Source: Manis javanica
Lineage: Eukaryota; Chordata; Mammalia; Pholidota; Manidae
Assembly: GCF_040802235.1 (NCBI RefSeq)
Contig: NC_133160.1
Location: 100,619,160 to 100,683,159 of the forward strand
Direction: 5' to 3'
DNA: 64,000 nucleotides
Below the pieces are notes generated by a model. The model made no database searches. It had not been told where the DNA came from and saw only the letters and a list, made by a program, of their open reading frames with translations. This document shows, one piece after another, positions 23,017 through 33,064 of the stretch. Position numbers and translations under genes: made by a program. Numbering within the stretch: the stretch's first letter is position 1; every line of letters starts with the position of its first letter.

Positions 23017-23940
23017 CTAGAGCAGTCCCTGTAGGATGCCCTGTAGAGGTGGTTTGTGGGAAGCAAATTCCCTCAGCTTTTGCTTGTCTGGGAATTGTTT
23101 GATCCCACCATCATATTTAAATGATAGTCGTGCTGGATACAGTATCCTTGGTTCAAGGCCCTTCTGTTTCATTGCATTAAGTATATCATGCCATTCTCTT
23201 CTGGCCTGTAGGGTTTCTGTTGAGAAGTCTGATGTTAGCCTGATTGGTTTTCCTTTATAGGTGACCTTTTTCTCTCTAGCTGCCTTTAAAACTCTTTCCT
23301 TGTCCTTGATCCTTGCCATTTTAATTATTATGTGTCTTGGTGTTGTCCTCCTTGGATCCTTTCTGTTGGGGGTTCTGTATAATTCCATGGTCTGTTCGAT
23401 TATTTCCTCCCCCAGTTTGGGGAAGTTTTCAGCAATTATTTCTTCAAAGACCCTTTCTATCCCTTTTCCTCTTTCTTCCTCTTCTGGTATCCCTATAATA
23501 CGAATGTTTTTCCTTTTGTATTGGTCACATATTTCTCTTAGTGTTGTTTCATTCCTGGGGATCCTTTTATCTCTCTCTATGTCAGCTTCTATACGTTCCT
23601 GTTCTCTGGCTTCTATTCCTTCAATGGCCTCTTGCATCTTATCCATTCTGCTTATAAATCCTTCCAGGGATTGTTTCACTTCTGTGATCTCTTTCCTGAC
23701 ATCTGTGATCTCCTTCCGGACTTCATCCCACTGCTCTTGCATTTTTCTCTGCATCTCATCCCACTGCTCTTGCATTTTTCTCTGCATCTCATCCCATTGC
23801 TCTTGCATTTTTTTCTGCATCTCTGTCAGCATGTTCATGATTTTTATTTTGAATTCTTTTTCAGGAGGACTAGTTAGGTCTGTCTCCTTCTCAGGTGTTG
23901 TCTCTGTGATCTTTGTCTGCCTGTAGTTTTGCCTTTTCAT
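23017..23940 (-). CDS. L1 ORF1 protein: trimeric RNA-binding chaperone
   Basis: An intact 307-residue frame. ORF1p coats L1 RNA and is required for retrotransposition of autonomous L1s. The N-terminus (1-35) is polar. Residues about 36-115 form a coiled coil in which the 11-residue unit KMQEQWDEMQR occurs three times (44-54, 55-65, 66-76, the last with VRK), followed by two 7-residue units (EITDVRK, EITEVKQ). The RRM domain lies at about 143-210 and contains NIRIIGIPE. The C-terminal domain (about 211-293) contains RHIIIKMAR just before it and later YPARLSFKYDG. Human ORF1p is 338 residues, so this one is somewhat shorter. No frameshift or stop. It lies directly upstream of ORF2 on the same transcript. 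Confidence 0.96.
   Translation of the reverse strand: MKRQNYRQTKITETTPEKETDLTSPPEKEFKIKIMNMLTEMQKKMQEQWDEMQRKMQEQWDEMQRKMQEQWDEVRKEITDVRKEITEVKQSLEGFISRMDKMQEAIEGIEAREQERIEADIERDKRIPRNETTLREICDQYKRKNIRIIGIPEEEERGKGIERVFEEIIAENFPKLGEEIIEQTMELYRTPNRKDPRRTTPRHIIIKMARIKDKERVLKAAREKKVTYKGKPIRLTSDFSTETLQARREWHDILNAMKQKGLEPRILYPARLSFKYDGGIKQFPDKQKLREFASHKPPLQGILQGLL
23713..23811 (-). repeat. Three 33-bp repeats in the ORF1 coiled coil
   Basis: On the plus strand the unit 'catctcatcccactgctctt' plus 13 further bases recurs three times with period 33 and few differences. It encodes the three 11-residue coiled-coil units. Confidence 0.9.
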
Positions 23941-24029
23941 GGTGATAGAGATAGTCTGCAGAGCTGGTACAAGTGACCGCTGGAAGAGCTTCCCTTCTTG
24001 TTGGTTTGTAGCCTTTTCCTGGGAGAATA

Positions 24030-24043
24030 GCGACCTCTAGTGG
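24030..24043 (-). promoter_or_regulatory. CTCF-like motif in the L1 leader
   Basis: The minus-strand sequence CCACTAGAGGTCGC matches the CTCF core CCASYAGRKGGCR at 12 of 13 positions. It lies about 90 nt upstream of the ORF1 start. Binding is not shown. Confidence 0.4.
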
Positions 24044-24299
24044 CTTGTGCTGGGCAGCTGTGCGCAGACAGGGCTTCTGCTTCCTGCCCAGTTGCTTTGG
24101 GGTTTATCTCCACTGTTGCTGTGGGCTTGGCCTGGCTGGGGCTGTTCCTCCAAAATGGTGGAGCCCCGTTAGAGGGGGAGCAGCCAGGAGACTATTTATC
24201 TCCGTAAGGGGCCTCTGTGCTCCCTGCTGCCCAGGGGGTTAGAGTGCCCAGAGATCCCCAGATTCCCTGCTTCTGGTCTAAGTGACCTGTCCTGCCCCT

Positions 24300-25275
24300 T
24301 TAAGATTTCTAAAAAGCACTCTCCAAACCAAAACAACAACAGCAACAATGAGAGAGGGAACAGAAAGGAAAAAAAAAAAGAAAAAACACGCGATTTTTTT
24401 TTTTTTTTTCCTCAGGTGCCTGTCCCAGGCACCCGCGCACTGGTCCTGCTGCCCTGTCTCCCTAGCACCAGGGTCCCTGTCCTTTCAAGGCTTCCAAAAA
24501 GCACCCACCCACCGGTCCCGCAGGGAAGGAACGCTCAATATTCTTTGTCCTCAGGCACTGGTCCCACGCACCCGCTCACCAGTCCTGCCGCCCTGCCTCC
24601 CTAGCACCGGGGTCCCTGTCCCTTCAAGGCTTCCAAAAAGCACTTGGCAAAAAGAGAGAAAAAAAAGGGGAGAAACGCGCGATTTCTTCCGTCCTCAGGT
24701 GCTGGTCTCAGGCACCCACCCACCGGTCCCACAGGGAAAAATGCGGGATATTCTTTGTCCTCAGGTGCCGGTCCCAGGCACCCGCTCACCAGTCCCGCCG
24801 CCCTGCCTCCCTAGCACCGGGGTCCCTGTCCCTTTTAGGCTTCCAAAAAGCACTCGCAGAAAAGAGAAAAAAAAAAGGGGGAAAAACGCGCGATTTCCTC
24901 TGTCCTCAAGTGCCGGTCTCAGGCACCCGCCCACCGGTCCCGCAGGGAAAAACGGGGGATATTCTTTGTCCTCAGGCGCCGGTCCCAGCCACCCGCTCAC
25001 CAGTCCCGCCACCGTGCCTCCCTAGCACTGGGGTCCCCGTCCCTTCAAGGCTTCCAAAAAGCGCTTGCCATAAAGAGAAAAAAAAAAAGGGGAAAAACGC
25101 GCGACCTCCTCCGTCCTCAGGCACCGGTCTCAGGCACCCGCCCCCAGGTCTCGCAGGGAGAAACGCGGGATATTCTTTGTCCTCCGGCGCTGTTCCCAGG
25201 CACCTCCTCACCGGTCCCGCCACCCTGCCTCCCCAGCAACGGGGGCCCGTCCCTCTAAGGCTTCCAAAAAGCGCT
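24300..25275 (-). repeat. Tandem ~210-bp promoter monomers
   Basis: The landmark cttccaaaaagc starts at 24491, 24630, 24840, 25051 and 25261, with a decayed version near 24306. The last four are 210, 211 and 210 bp apart; the 139-bp step indicates a unit shortened by about 71 bp. Each unit also carries an A-rich run, an acgcgcga box (missing or altered in the shortened unit), a 'gatattctttgtcctc' box and GC-rich caggcaccc segments. Confidence 0.9.
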
Positions 25276-25522
25276 CGCCAAAAAAAAAAACTGCTCCGGT
25301 TTCTCTCCACCCGCCGGGAGCCGGGGGGAGGGGCGCTCGGGTCCCGCCGGGCTGGGGCTTGTATCTTACCCCCTTCACAAGGCGCTGGGTTCTTGCAGGT
25401 GTGGATGTGGTCTGGATGTTGTCCTGTGTCCTGTGGTCTCTATTTTAGGAAGATTTTTCTTTGTTATATTTTCATAGCTCTATGTGTTTTTGGGAGGAGA
25501 TTTCCACTGCTCTACTCACGCC

Positions 25523-25531
25523 GCCATCTTG
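25523..25531 (-). promoter_or_regulatory. YY1 site at the L1 5' end
   Basis: The sense strand reads CAAGATGGC within the first 20 nt of the element. A YY1 site at this position sets the transcription start in other L1s. Confidence 0.8.
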
Positions 25532-25538
25532 GCTCCCC

Positions 25539-25555
25539 AATTAGAAAACATTTTT
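25539..25555. repeat. Target-site duplication of the full-length L1, right copy
   Basis: Exact 17-bp match to 16792-16808, directly abutting the GGGG 5' end of the element. Confidence 0.9.
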
Positions 25556-25895
25556 AAAAGGAATGAAGTACTGATATATATGGAAACATGAGTGATCTTA
25601 GAAAACTTTGTTAAGTGAAAGAAGCCACTTCAAAAACCCATGATGTATGATTTCATTTATAGGAAAGGTCCATAATAGGCAACTCCATAGAGACAAGTAC
25701 TTAGTGGTTGCCAGAAATGGGGGAAACAGGAATGAGTGACTGCTAATGAGTATGTGGTTTTTTTAGGGGGGGTAATATAAATGTTCTAAAATTAAATTGT
25801 TTATGGTTGCACAACTCTGTGAATACACAGAATGGTATACTGTTAAAGTTGAATTTTATGGTATATGAATCATATCTCAATAAGGCTAATCTCAG
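25556..25895 (+). mobile_element. L1M 3' end (plus), right half
   Basis: This continues the fragment at 16110-16791: 'tggaaacatgagtgatctta', 'ttaagtgaaagaagcca', 'agtggttgccagaaatgggg' and a 3' UTR ending near 'atatctcaataaggc'. The two halves together are one old L1 3' end into which the young L1 was inserted in the opposite orientation. Confidence 0.85.
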
Positions 25896-26494
25896 TATCA
25901 GTTTCTGAAATGCTATAGTGGTTCTCCATGTGTTTCCTATTATCAATTCAGTAATTTATACAAGAAAAAGAGTTGTTTCTTAATTCAGAAGTTGGAATTC
26001 CACATGAGGCATGGAGGTCCCAAAAGTTAGCCCCTACAGCAGTAAGAAAATGTCATGTTACAGGGACACTGGAAGCCACCTAGGAGGCGTGCCTCCGCCT
26101 GCATGGTTTGCATTCTGGTCCAAAGCTAATAAGACTTTTTCTGACTCAAATATCATAGATTTCTTGCCTCTAGTTAAAAACTCAGATTCTATTAATCCAG
26201 TAACTAGGATAATAGTCAAATAAATAGAAGAAAGGGAAATGACTTAAATGTAAGGGGACAAGCCAAAGCAAGAGGCAAATGTGGATGCTGAACTTACAAC
26301 TCAAGAGTAGGAAGAGACCTATGTTGCCTTCAAGGTTATGTTCCCAGTCTCTTTTTCTCTGTAAGAGAAAACTAGTCACAGAGAATGTGATGCTCTTCCC
26401 CAGGTCCTACAGTGAATTAGTAACAAATGTGGATCTGAATTTCTCTACCCCGAGTCCAAAACTTTTTCTGTCCCATTCTTGTTTTGGATCTTCT

Positions 26495-26640
26495 GACTTC
26501 TCCTATATTAAATGAAGATAAAAATAACTTTCCCATGGTCTTCCTATTAAGAAGTAAATGAGGTAACATGGAAACAGCACAGTGGCTGGCACATTATTAG
26601 AGCTCTTTAAATATCTGTTGGATGAGTAAGTGAATAGTAT
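26495..26640 (+). repeat. MIR fragment, 3' part (plus)
   Basis: 'tattaaatgaagataaaaat', 'aatgaggtaacatgg' and 'cagtggctggcacattatta' follow the second half of the MIR consensus. Confidence 0.6.
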
Positions 26641-27289
26641 ATTAATAAACGTTTGGGTTTTTTTCCTTTCCCATAGGTATCAAATCAGACTTCCTTCTTC
26701 AGTTTCAAATACAGAGGAAACTGGATTGTTAATCAATCTTATACTTCAGTAAAATATAATAGTAATTAAAAAAAGAAGAAACAGGAAAATGTCTTCATGG
26801 GTGGAAAGAAAAGTCAGATATTATTTATTCTGTTTTTCAAACATATTAAGTGATTTGTCTAAGGTCTCATAGCTACCAAATGATTAAGGAAGATTTTACC
26901 TGATTTCATTATCATTAGATTTTTTCCCCCATTAAACTACCTCACCTCTCAAGTTTTAGAATACAAGAAGTTTAAATTATACCTCTTTTTAGTCAATAAT
27001 AAGATTTGTTTCAAATCATAGAAATTTTAGAGCTGGAAAAGTTTGTGTTGTAAATTTTAGCTGGAAAGAAACCAGGAACTTGAGATAGAGCTTGGATACC
27101 CATTTCTATGTGGAGCACATAGTTGAAAAAGCATTAACACAGAAACTTTGCTCCCCCAAAACTTGAGCAAATGTTCTTGTGGGTTTAGGCATATTTCATT
27201 TTCCAACCTAATTTGGATTTCTCCTATTTTACAACTAGAAAGTTTACCCAGTTAAGATGACCACTCTGTGCAGTGCTGAGAGGCTGGCT

Positions 27290-27485
27290 TTGGGAGTTAG
27301 TTATGTAAGACAGGGTCTGAAATCCAACCCCCACTGTATGTCAAATATGGAATAGCAGCTGCCTAATGTGTTTGAAGGAAATAGATGCCTACATCATGCA
27401 GTCATTGAGATGATTATGTGATATAATATACGTAAAAAACCTAGCACAGTGCTGGCACACTGTAGGCACCCATCAGTTACTAAGC
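27290..27485 (+). repeat. MIR fragment (plus)
   Basis: 'gggtctgaaatccaaccccc', 'ttgagatgattatgtgatat' and 'ctagcacagtgctggcacac' appear in the order expected for MIR. Confidence 0.6.
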
Positions 27486-28802
27486 CCCTTCTTATCTTTC
27501 CTATTACATGTGAGACAAGCATAGCATTTCATCCATTTGCATCTGTTTGCCTCTCCCTTAGTGTTCGGAAGGCTTCGCTTCATGTGACAATTTTAAATGT
27601 CATCTTACTGGGAGCTCCCCCTCATCAGGGAGAGCACCCTTGACTTTCTCATTGAGCCATAAGGTCTCTGAAGCTAAGGGTTGTGTATTTTTCTCAAAGA
27701 GAGGGTGGGGCTTGCCGCACTATCAGATGGTACTCACCTGAACATTTCGGTTTTGTCCTCTGTGAAACCTTTTTGGTAGTAGCTACTATGAGGGCTATGT
27801 TAAGAAGGATGCTGAAATCACTGGAAAATGTGCTGTGGCTCAGTATTGCGGTGGGCACAAAGGGTGAAGGCAAAGATGAGCCACCCTTGCGGTGGGCTGT
27901 GAGAGGTGAGAGCTGTGCTGAATCAGCCCTTGAAGCGCTGACTTTGTAGTTGTTCGTGTGTAGTAGGGCTTCACTTGTATTTCGTGGGTGAATGAAGGAA
28001 TAATGTACAAAGGAAAGATTCTGTGCCTGAAAGTGATGAATTAATGAGAAAAAAAAACTAGACAAAAGTGATAGATCCTTTAAAGCCATTATCTGTTAAG
28101 TGGATCACCACATTTTTAAGGGAGTTTTATGAATTTCATAAAAGTCAAAGGTGTAGAGAAGAGGGATACCTGTGAAGTTTTCCTTCAAATGTGCTGGGAA
28201 GGGTGCTCCCTCTCCTAGCAACACAGGAGCACAGCATTAAATGGCATATTGCTTAGTCATGCCCTTTCTCTGCATTAATTCTCCTACCATGATGCAGATC
28301 ACTTTTATCTGTTACATCCAAGGTGAAATAGTTATCTGTGGGTACACTGTCCTCTATAACAATCCTTCCAGGACACCTTCAGCTACATGTCCCGGGGCCA
28401 CATGGAACTACTTGAGAGATGGGGTGATGTACGGAGATGTCATAGGGCACTGGAAGCTAACATGACCCTCCAGCAGTGCTCTCTAAATGAGCTATTTAAG
28501 ACAGTCAGTTAAGAAAAAGAGGTGAATACTTGTTAAAGGAAAGACTCTAGACATAAATAGGAAAAAAATGACAGAAAAAGAAAAAAGGTAGTGGAAATTA
28601 CTCCTATCCCTTTCCCTTGGATAGAACTTGCCACAGAATGGATTTCAGAATATTTGGTAAATTGAGGATGTGTCTGAGTATTCTGAGTATAAAGGATTTT
28701 TTCATTTCTGTCTCAGTAGCGACTAGATTAGAATTCATTTAGAAAATCTTTATATGAGGCTATTTCTCTCCTTTTACTTGATATAACCAAGAAAAAGCAT
28801 AT

Positions 28803-29080
28803 GCTATTTAAATGTGTGAGGACTTAATTTTCCTCTCTTCCCCAAGGATCCCCACCTCCTGGTACTCACGCTGGTACTCATGAGCTTTGATATACATGTT
28901 GAACTTCTAGTTGCACACAAGTACCATCTATAGGTTGATAATAAATAGCATGAATAGTTGTGATTCTTTATTCTTTCAGGATCACTTAAGGAATCTATAG
29001 TCCAACTAATAACAATGAAGAAAACTTGGTCATGAATACTGAAGTCACTTATATGGCAAAGAGGGGCTAGAACCCACATA
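28803..29080 (+). repeat. Diverged LTR-like fragment
   Basis: It contains 'atccccacctcctggtactc' (from 28847), shared with the repeat that begins at 29436. It is probably a partial copy of the same family. Family not identified. Confidence 0.35.
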
Positions 29081-29089
29081 TCCTAACAC

Positions 29090-29340
29090 CTAACCAAACT
29101 AGATTCAAACCCTCCCTCTACCTACTATTTCTGAGTGAACTTACTCAAGTCATTTAGTTTAACTGAACCTGTTTCTTTATATCTCTAAACTGATCATTAG
29201 AAATGATAAAAATATTTATCTTCTCATATTTAATGATATCAGATAATACAGAGATGTATGTAAAATATTTATGCCTGACAAAATTAGGCACTCAAAAATC
29301 ATGGTAACTATTGTTATTTTTATCATTATTATTAATTTCA
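29090..29340 (+). repeat. MIR SINE (plus), diverged
   Basis: 'agattcaaaccctccctcta', 'gtgaacttactcaagtcatt', 'taactgaacctgtttcttta' and 'gcctgacaaaattaggcact' match the MIR order from tRNA-related part to 3' end. Confidence 0.6.
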
Positions 29341-29435
29341 GTCTAATAAAAAACATGTTAATAATCATAAAAGATTTTTACTTCAGTATTTTATTTTGAA
29401 GCAGTAATTAACTTTTCAAAGTTATGTAAGTCGTA

Positions 29436-30320
29436 TAAAATATTATGGTAGGCAGCCCCCAAAATAACCCCAAGTATCCCCACCTCCTGGTACTCAGGCT
29501 CATGAGCTGTGCCCTCCTACATTGTACTAGGGTTGGTCTGTGTGACCAGTATAATACAGTGAAAGGGATGATGTGTGTGGTAAGCAGGATATTGGGTCCC
29601 CAAATATGTTCACATTCTAATCCTCACATCCTAAAACTAGGAATATGCTGAAGATGTTACTTTACATGGCAAAAAAAGACTTTGCAGAGGTGATTAAATT
29701 AAGATCTTGAGATGGGGGTGGCAGATTATCCAGTGTGGCCCAATGTCATCCAAGCATTCTTGAAAGATACAAGAAAGAATCAGACAGACTAGAAGATGCT
29801 ATGCTGATGACTTTGGAGAGAGAGAAAAGGCCACACACCAGAGAATGCCGGTACCTCAAGAAGCTGGAAAAGGCAAGAGAAAGGATTCTCCCAGAAGTCT
29901 CCAAAAGAAACAGCCTGGCAACACCTTGATGTTAGCTCTGCAAAACCCATTTTGGATGTTTGACCTCCAGAACTGTAAGATAATACCTTTGTGATGTTTA
30001 AGCCACTATTGTGGTAATTTGTCACAGCAGTAATAGGAAACTAATACAGTATGTCATTTCCAAGGTTAGGTTGAAAAAGACTATGGCTTCCGTCTTGGGT
30101 GCTCCTCTCTCTTTCAAATGACTCACTCTGAGGGATGCCAGCTGCAGTGTCCTAAGGACACCCAGGCAGCCTCTAAGGAGGCCCATGGGACCAGGCACTA
30201 AAGCTACCAACAAACAAGTAAGCGTGGAGCAGTTCCTGCAGCCCTAGGCTAGCCTCAGAGGACTGCAGCCCACTCACACTCTGACCACCAGCCAGGTCAG
30301 ATGCATTGCTCCCTCCTTGC
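29436..30320 (+). mobile_element. Outer LTR-like repeat, split by a second LTR
   Basis: The left part (29436 to about 29571: 'ggtaggcagcccccaaaata', 'cctcctggtactcaggc', 'gggttggtctgtgtgacc') and the right part (about 30049-30320: 'atgtcatttccaaggttagg', 'tggcttccgtcttgggtgct', 'ggatgccagctgcagtgtcc') look like one repeat once the inner element is removed. It is probably an ERVL-MaLR type LTR. The exact family is uncertain. Confidence 0.5.
29572..30048 (+). mobile_element. Inner MaLR-like LTR (nested)
   Basis: It starts near TGTGGTAAGCAGG and ends CTAATACAG. 'acatggcaaaaaaagacttt', 'gatcttgagatgggggtggc' and the tail 'cctccagaactgtaagataa' then 'ggaaactaatacag' are typical of MaLR/MLT1-type LTRs. 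The 64-codon frame inside it is not a gene. Confidence 0.6.
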
Positions 30321-31317
30321 TGTTGCCCTTGACTCATGTAGTGCTACTGATCCACTGGAACTTCACGTATTATCAAGTCACCCTGTAGCCTCACAACAGC
30401 GCCTACTCTCTCCTTAAAAATAGGGATCCTCTGGCAGGCACAGTGGCTCTCACTGTTCAGACCTTGCTCACACATCTAAATGAGCATGCAAATCGTCTTG
30501 CTTCTCTTCTACATGCTCTGGAGCTGCGGGGAACATGGGGGTGGCGCTAACTTGCTCAGTGAGTCCTCGCTTCTCCAGCTAATCTGCTGGGGTGCTGTGG
30601 AATTTTTAAGACCTTCTTCCTTGTATGAAGATAGCATCTCCTTCTCTGGCCAGGAGGAATCCTAGGAATAACTTTTTTTCATATTTCAGATATTCTACCT
30701 AGCCAAGGAGGCATGGGAAACCTAATCATCATCGAGTTAATTTTCCATCTTATAGGTAGAATAATTAACATGAGCAATTTGTAAATTCACCCTGTCTGTA
30801 TTTAGTATGGAACAATGCTCCATAAATGCTGTTAAATACCTTCTTATTCATGCCTACAAGTACCCATAGAATTTTGTTTTTTTATAGCAAAACACACCTA
30901 TGCATATCTTCAACAAAACGTGCCATATGTGGCCTGGCCATGTATCATGTACCAGACCACACTCAATTTATCATCAAGTCTGGCTGTGCTGATATGATCA
31001 CATTTCTACCAAAAGCTAGCTTACAGGTCTGGAGACTGAAGGGTCCTGGAAAGGTTTAGCAATTTAGTCTATGAAAGCAATGGAAAAAAGAAATAGAGAA
31101 TGTATTTCAATGTACTGTGCATATCTTCATAGCTAAGATCTCACATTAAGTTGGGTCTCCAGCTTTGAGATGTATCCCTCAGAAGTAAACTGAGTCAGGG
31201 AAAGCTGCCCTGAGACAACAGTGGATTCTGATCCCCGGCAGCAAGTGAGCCACATACACCATTCTCTCCTTCCTCTTTCTGTCCTTGCCTTCATTTGCCA
31301 CTGTTCATTTTCTTAGC
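30321..31317. other. Intergenic, unrecognised
   Basis: Short frames only; no repeat that I can name. Confidence 0.45.
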
Positions 31318-31555
31318 AGTGCAAGGCAGCAATTCAGGGCATGGCTTCTAGAGACAGACATCTTTGATTCAAACCCCATCTCTGCCACTTATTAGCCGTG
31401 AGAACTTGGTCATGCTAGTCAGCCATTCTTTGTCTCAGTTTTCTCATCTGTAAATAAAATGAGGATCTAGTAATAGATCTACTTTACTGTGTTGTTGTGG
31501 GGACTAAATGAAATTGTATTTGTTAAGTCCTTACACTGCCGGGAAGCAATAATTT
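31318..31555 (+). repeat. MIR SINE (plus), best preserved in the window
   Basis: 'gggcatggcttctagagaca', 'ttgattcaaaccccatctct', 'gccacttattagccgtgaga', 'gtctcagttttctcatctgt' and 'gtgttgttgtggggactaaa' follow the MIR consensus almost end to end. Confidence 0.9.
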
Positions 31556-31594
31556 ATAGCCATCACTATTTTCTCTCTATTTTGCCTTGCATTC

Positions 31595-31910
31595 TGTATT
31601 AGTCAACTCAGTCTGCCATAACAAATTATCATAGACTGTGTGGCTTAAACAATAGAAATTTATTTCTCAAAGTTTTGGAGGCTGAGAAGTCAAAGATCAA
31701 GGTGCCAACAGGGATTGAAAGAGAGAGAGAGAGATATGATCTCTGATATTTCTTTTCATGAAGACATTAATCCTATCAAGGTACACTTTTATGATCTGAT
31801 TTAAGCTTAATTACTTCCTTAGAGGCCCCATCTCCAATTACAGCCACCCTGGGAGTTAAGGTTCTAACATACAAATTTGGGGGGTGGGGGAACAAACATA
31901 CATCATAACA
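31595..31910 (-). mobile_element. MLT1-type (MaLR) solo LTR (minus)
   Basis: It starts TGTATTAGTCAACTC and ends CATAACA. 'ctgccataacaaattatcat', 'gtgtggcttaaacaatagaa' and 'agttttggaggctgagaagt' are hallmarks of the antisense strand of MLT1 LTRs. A (GA)n run lies inside near 31720. Confidence 0.8.
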
Positions 31911-32109
31911 TACTCCATCCCATACCCATACCCTCACTTCCTATACCTAAAGTCACAGCTAGATTTACTAAATGGCTAGAAACTCTCAGTAAATGTCACA
32001 CAGGTGGAAATACCTGAGGCACTGGAGTACTAGAGCACAGGTACTTCAGAGTTTCTATATTTTGTTGAAAGGCATCATCTGGATTGATCAGGAGCTTATG
32101 TCTAGCTTG

Positions 32110-32600
32110 TAATAGTTACCTCATATACAAACACTGCTACATGAACACTACTCCAACCTCAGTGGTTTAAAACAATAAGCATTTGTTGTTCCTACAACTG
32201 GAATGAGGCCTCAGATCAGAGACTTAGGCTGTGTGATCTGGCCTCTCTCGTTCAGGAGTTCACTGGCTGTTGGGTGGGGTCTCGTTTTTCTGGGCTTCCC
32301 TGGCTGCGTTCACTCAGCTCTGCTCCCCACGTCTTAGCCTTCATGTCTCTCACGTCCCTCCAGCCAACTCTTCCAGGCCTGGTTCTGGTGAGGTGCAAAC
32401 GCAAATGGGCCCAGTACCACCCTGGAAACACACAAGATGTCCTGAAGCCTCGGCTCCAAAGCAGCACACTGTCGCTTTTGCCACATTCTACTGGTTAAAT
32501 CAAGTCAGAAGCACAAGTTCAGATTCAAGAGATAGAAAGAGATACTCTGTCTCTTCCTAGTAGGGGTGAGGAATTACAGCCATTTTGCAATCTATTCCAC
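32110..32600. repeat. Ancient interspersed repeat, family unassigned
   Basis: 'cctcagtggtttaaaacaat' at the left and 'ttctactggttaaatcaagt' at the right are phrases I know from a widespread mammalian repeat. I cannot name the family. The overlapping frames of 71-96 codons here are not convincing genes. Confidence 0.4.
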
Positions 32601-33064
32601 AAAAAAGTAATCTGGCCACCTCTGCCACTACCCTCCTTTTCTTTCTCACTGTAAAAAATTTCATAATTTAAATTAGAATATGTGATACTATAAATGGTGT
32701 ATGTTGGTGGAAAAAGTTTTATGTGATTCATCAATTACTCTTTAGGCACATGGACCGTATTTGTGGAAATGAGACCCTGGTATCTATGGAGGGAAAGTCT
32801 GTTTTCATGGTGTTGTAGGAAACATTTAGAGAAAGCTCTGACAGTAATTCATAATTTCTTATTGTTGCTCAAAGTGAAAATTGGTTTAAGTGTGCTGTAT
32901 ATCACACACAGAAGAGCATATTGATATACACTAGAAGGCTGGAAAGTAGCAAAAGCTATTTGTTGGCAATGGAGTACAGTGTAAGTATTAAATAGCTTAC
33001 ACTTAGAATCCAGTTGAGGCCAAGAGGGAGGGCCTTCGATTTGGGGAAGTTAAGTGCGATATAC

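Larger units (their letters stand above)
16804..25538 (-). mobile_element. Full-length L1 with two intact ORFs
   Basis: On the minus strand the element starts GGGGAGCCAAGATGGCGG at 25538, the standard L1 5' end with a YY1 site. It ends in an A-run of about 20 at 16826-16804. A 17-bp target duplication flanks it. The empty site at 25551-25560 reads TTTTT/AAAAG, which fits the L1 endonuclease preference TTTT/AA. Order in the sense direction: 5' UTR of about 1.6 kb with tandem monomers, ORF1 (307 codons), a 168-nt spacer, ORF2 (1280 codons), and a 3' UTR of about 2.2 kb. The total of about 8.7 kb is much longer than the roughly 6 kb human L1. Open frames, a clean tail and a perfect duplication all indicate a young, possibly active copy. 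Confidence 0.97.
23941..25538 (-). promoter_or_regulatory. L1 5' UTR and internal promoter
   Basis: The sense strand starts with a conserved segment (25538-25300) typical of mammalian L1s, including a YY1 site. Then comes a CpG-rich array of about 210-bp tandem monomers (25275-24300) and about 360 nt of non-repeated leader before ORF1. Such a 5' UTR is the internal RNA polymerase II promoter of L1. Confidence 0.85.
25896..28802. other. Intergenic with diverged MIR/L2 pieces
   Basis: No coding-like frame. Plus-strand MIR-like 3' parts lie at 26495-26640 ('cagcacagtggctggcacat') and 27290-27485 ('ctagcacagtgctggcacac'). The rest is unrecognised. Confidence 0.5.

Noticed and set aside
23713-23811. 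Regular 33-bp repeats resembling a CRISPR array
   Set aside because: The units are contiguous without spacers, lie in an L1 coding frame and are in mammalian DNA.
23261-23926. A 221-codon plus-strand frame with Leu/Ser/Cys repeats
   Set aside because: It is the exact antisense of ORF1; its repeats are the complement of the 33-bp coiled-coil units.
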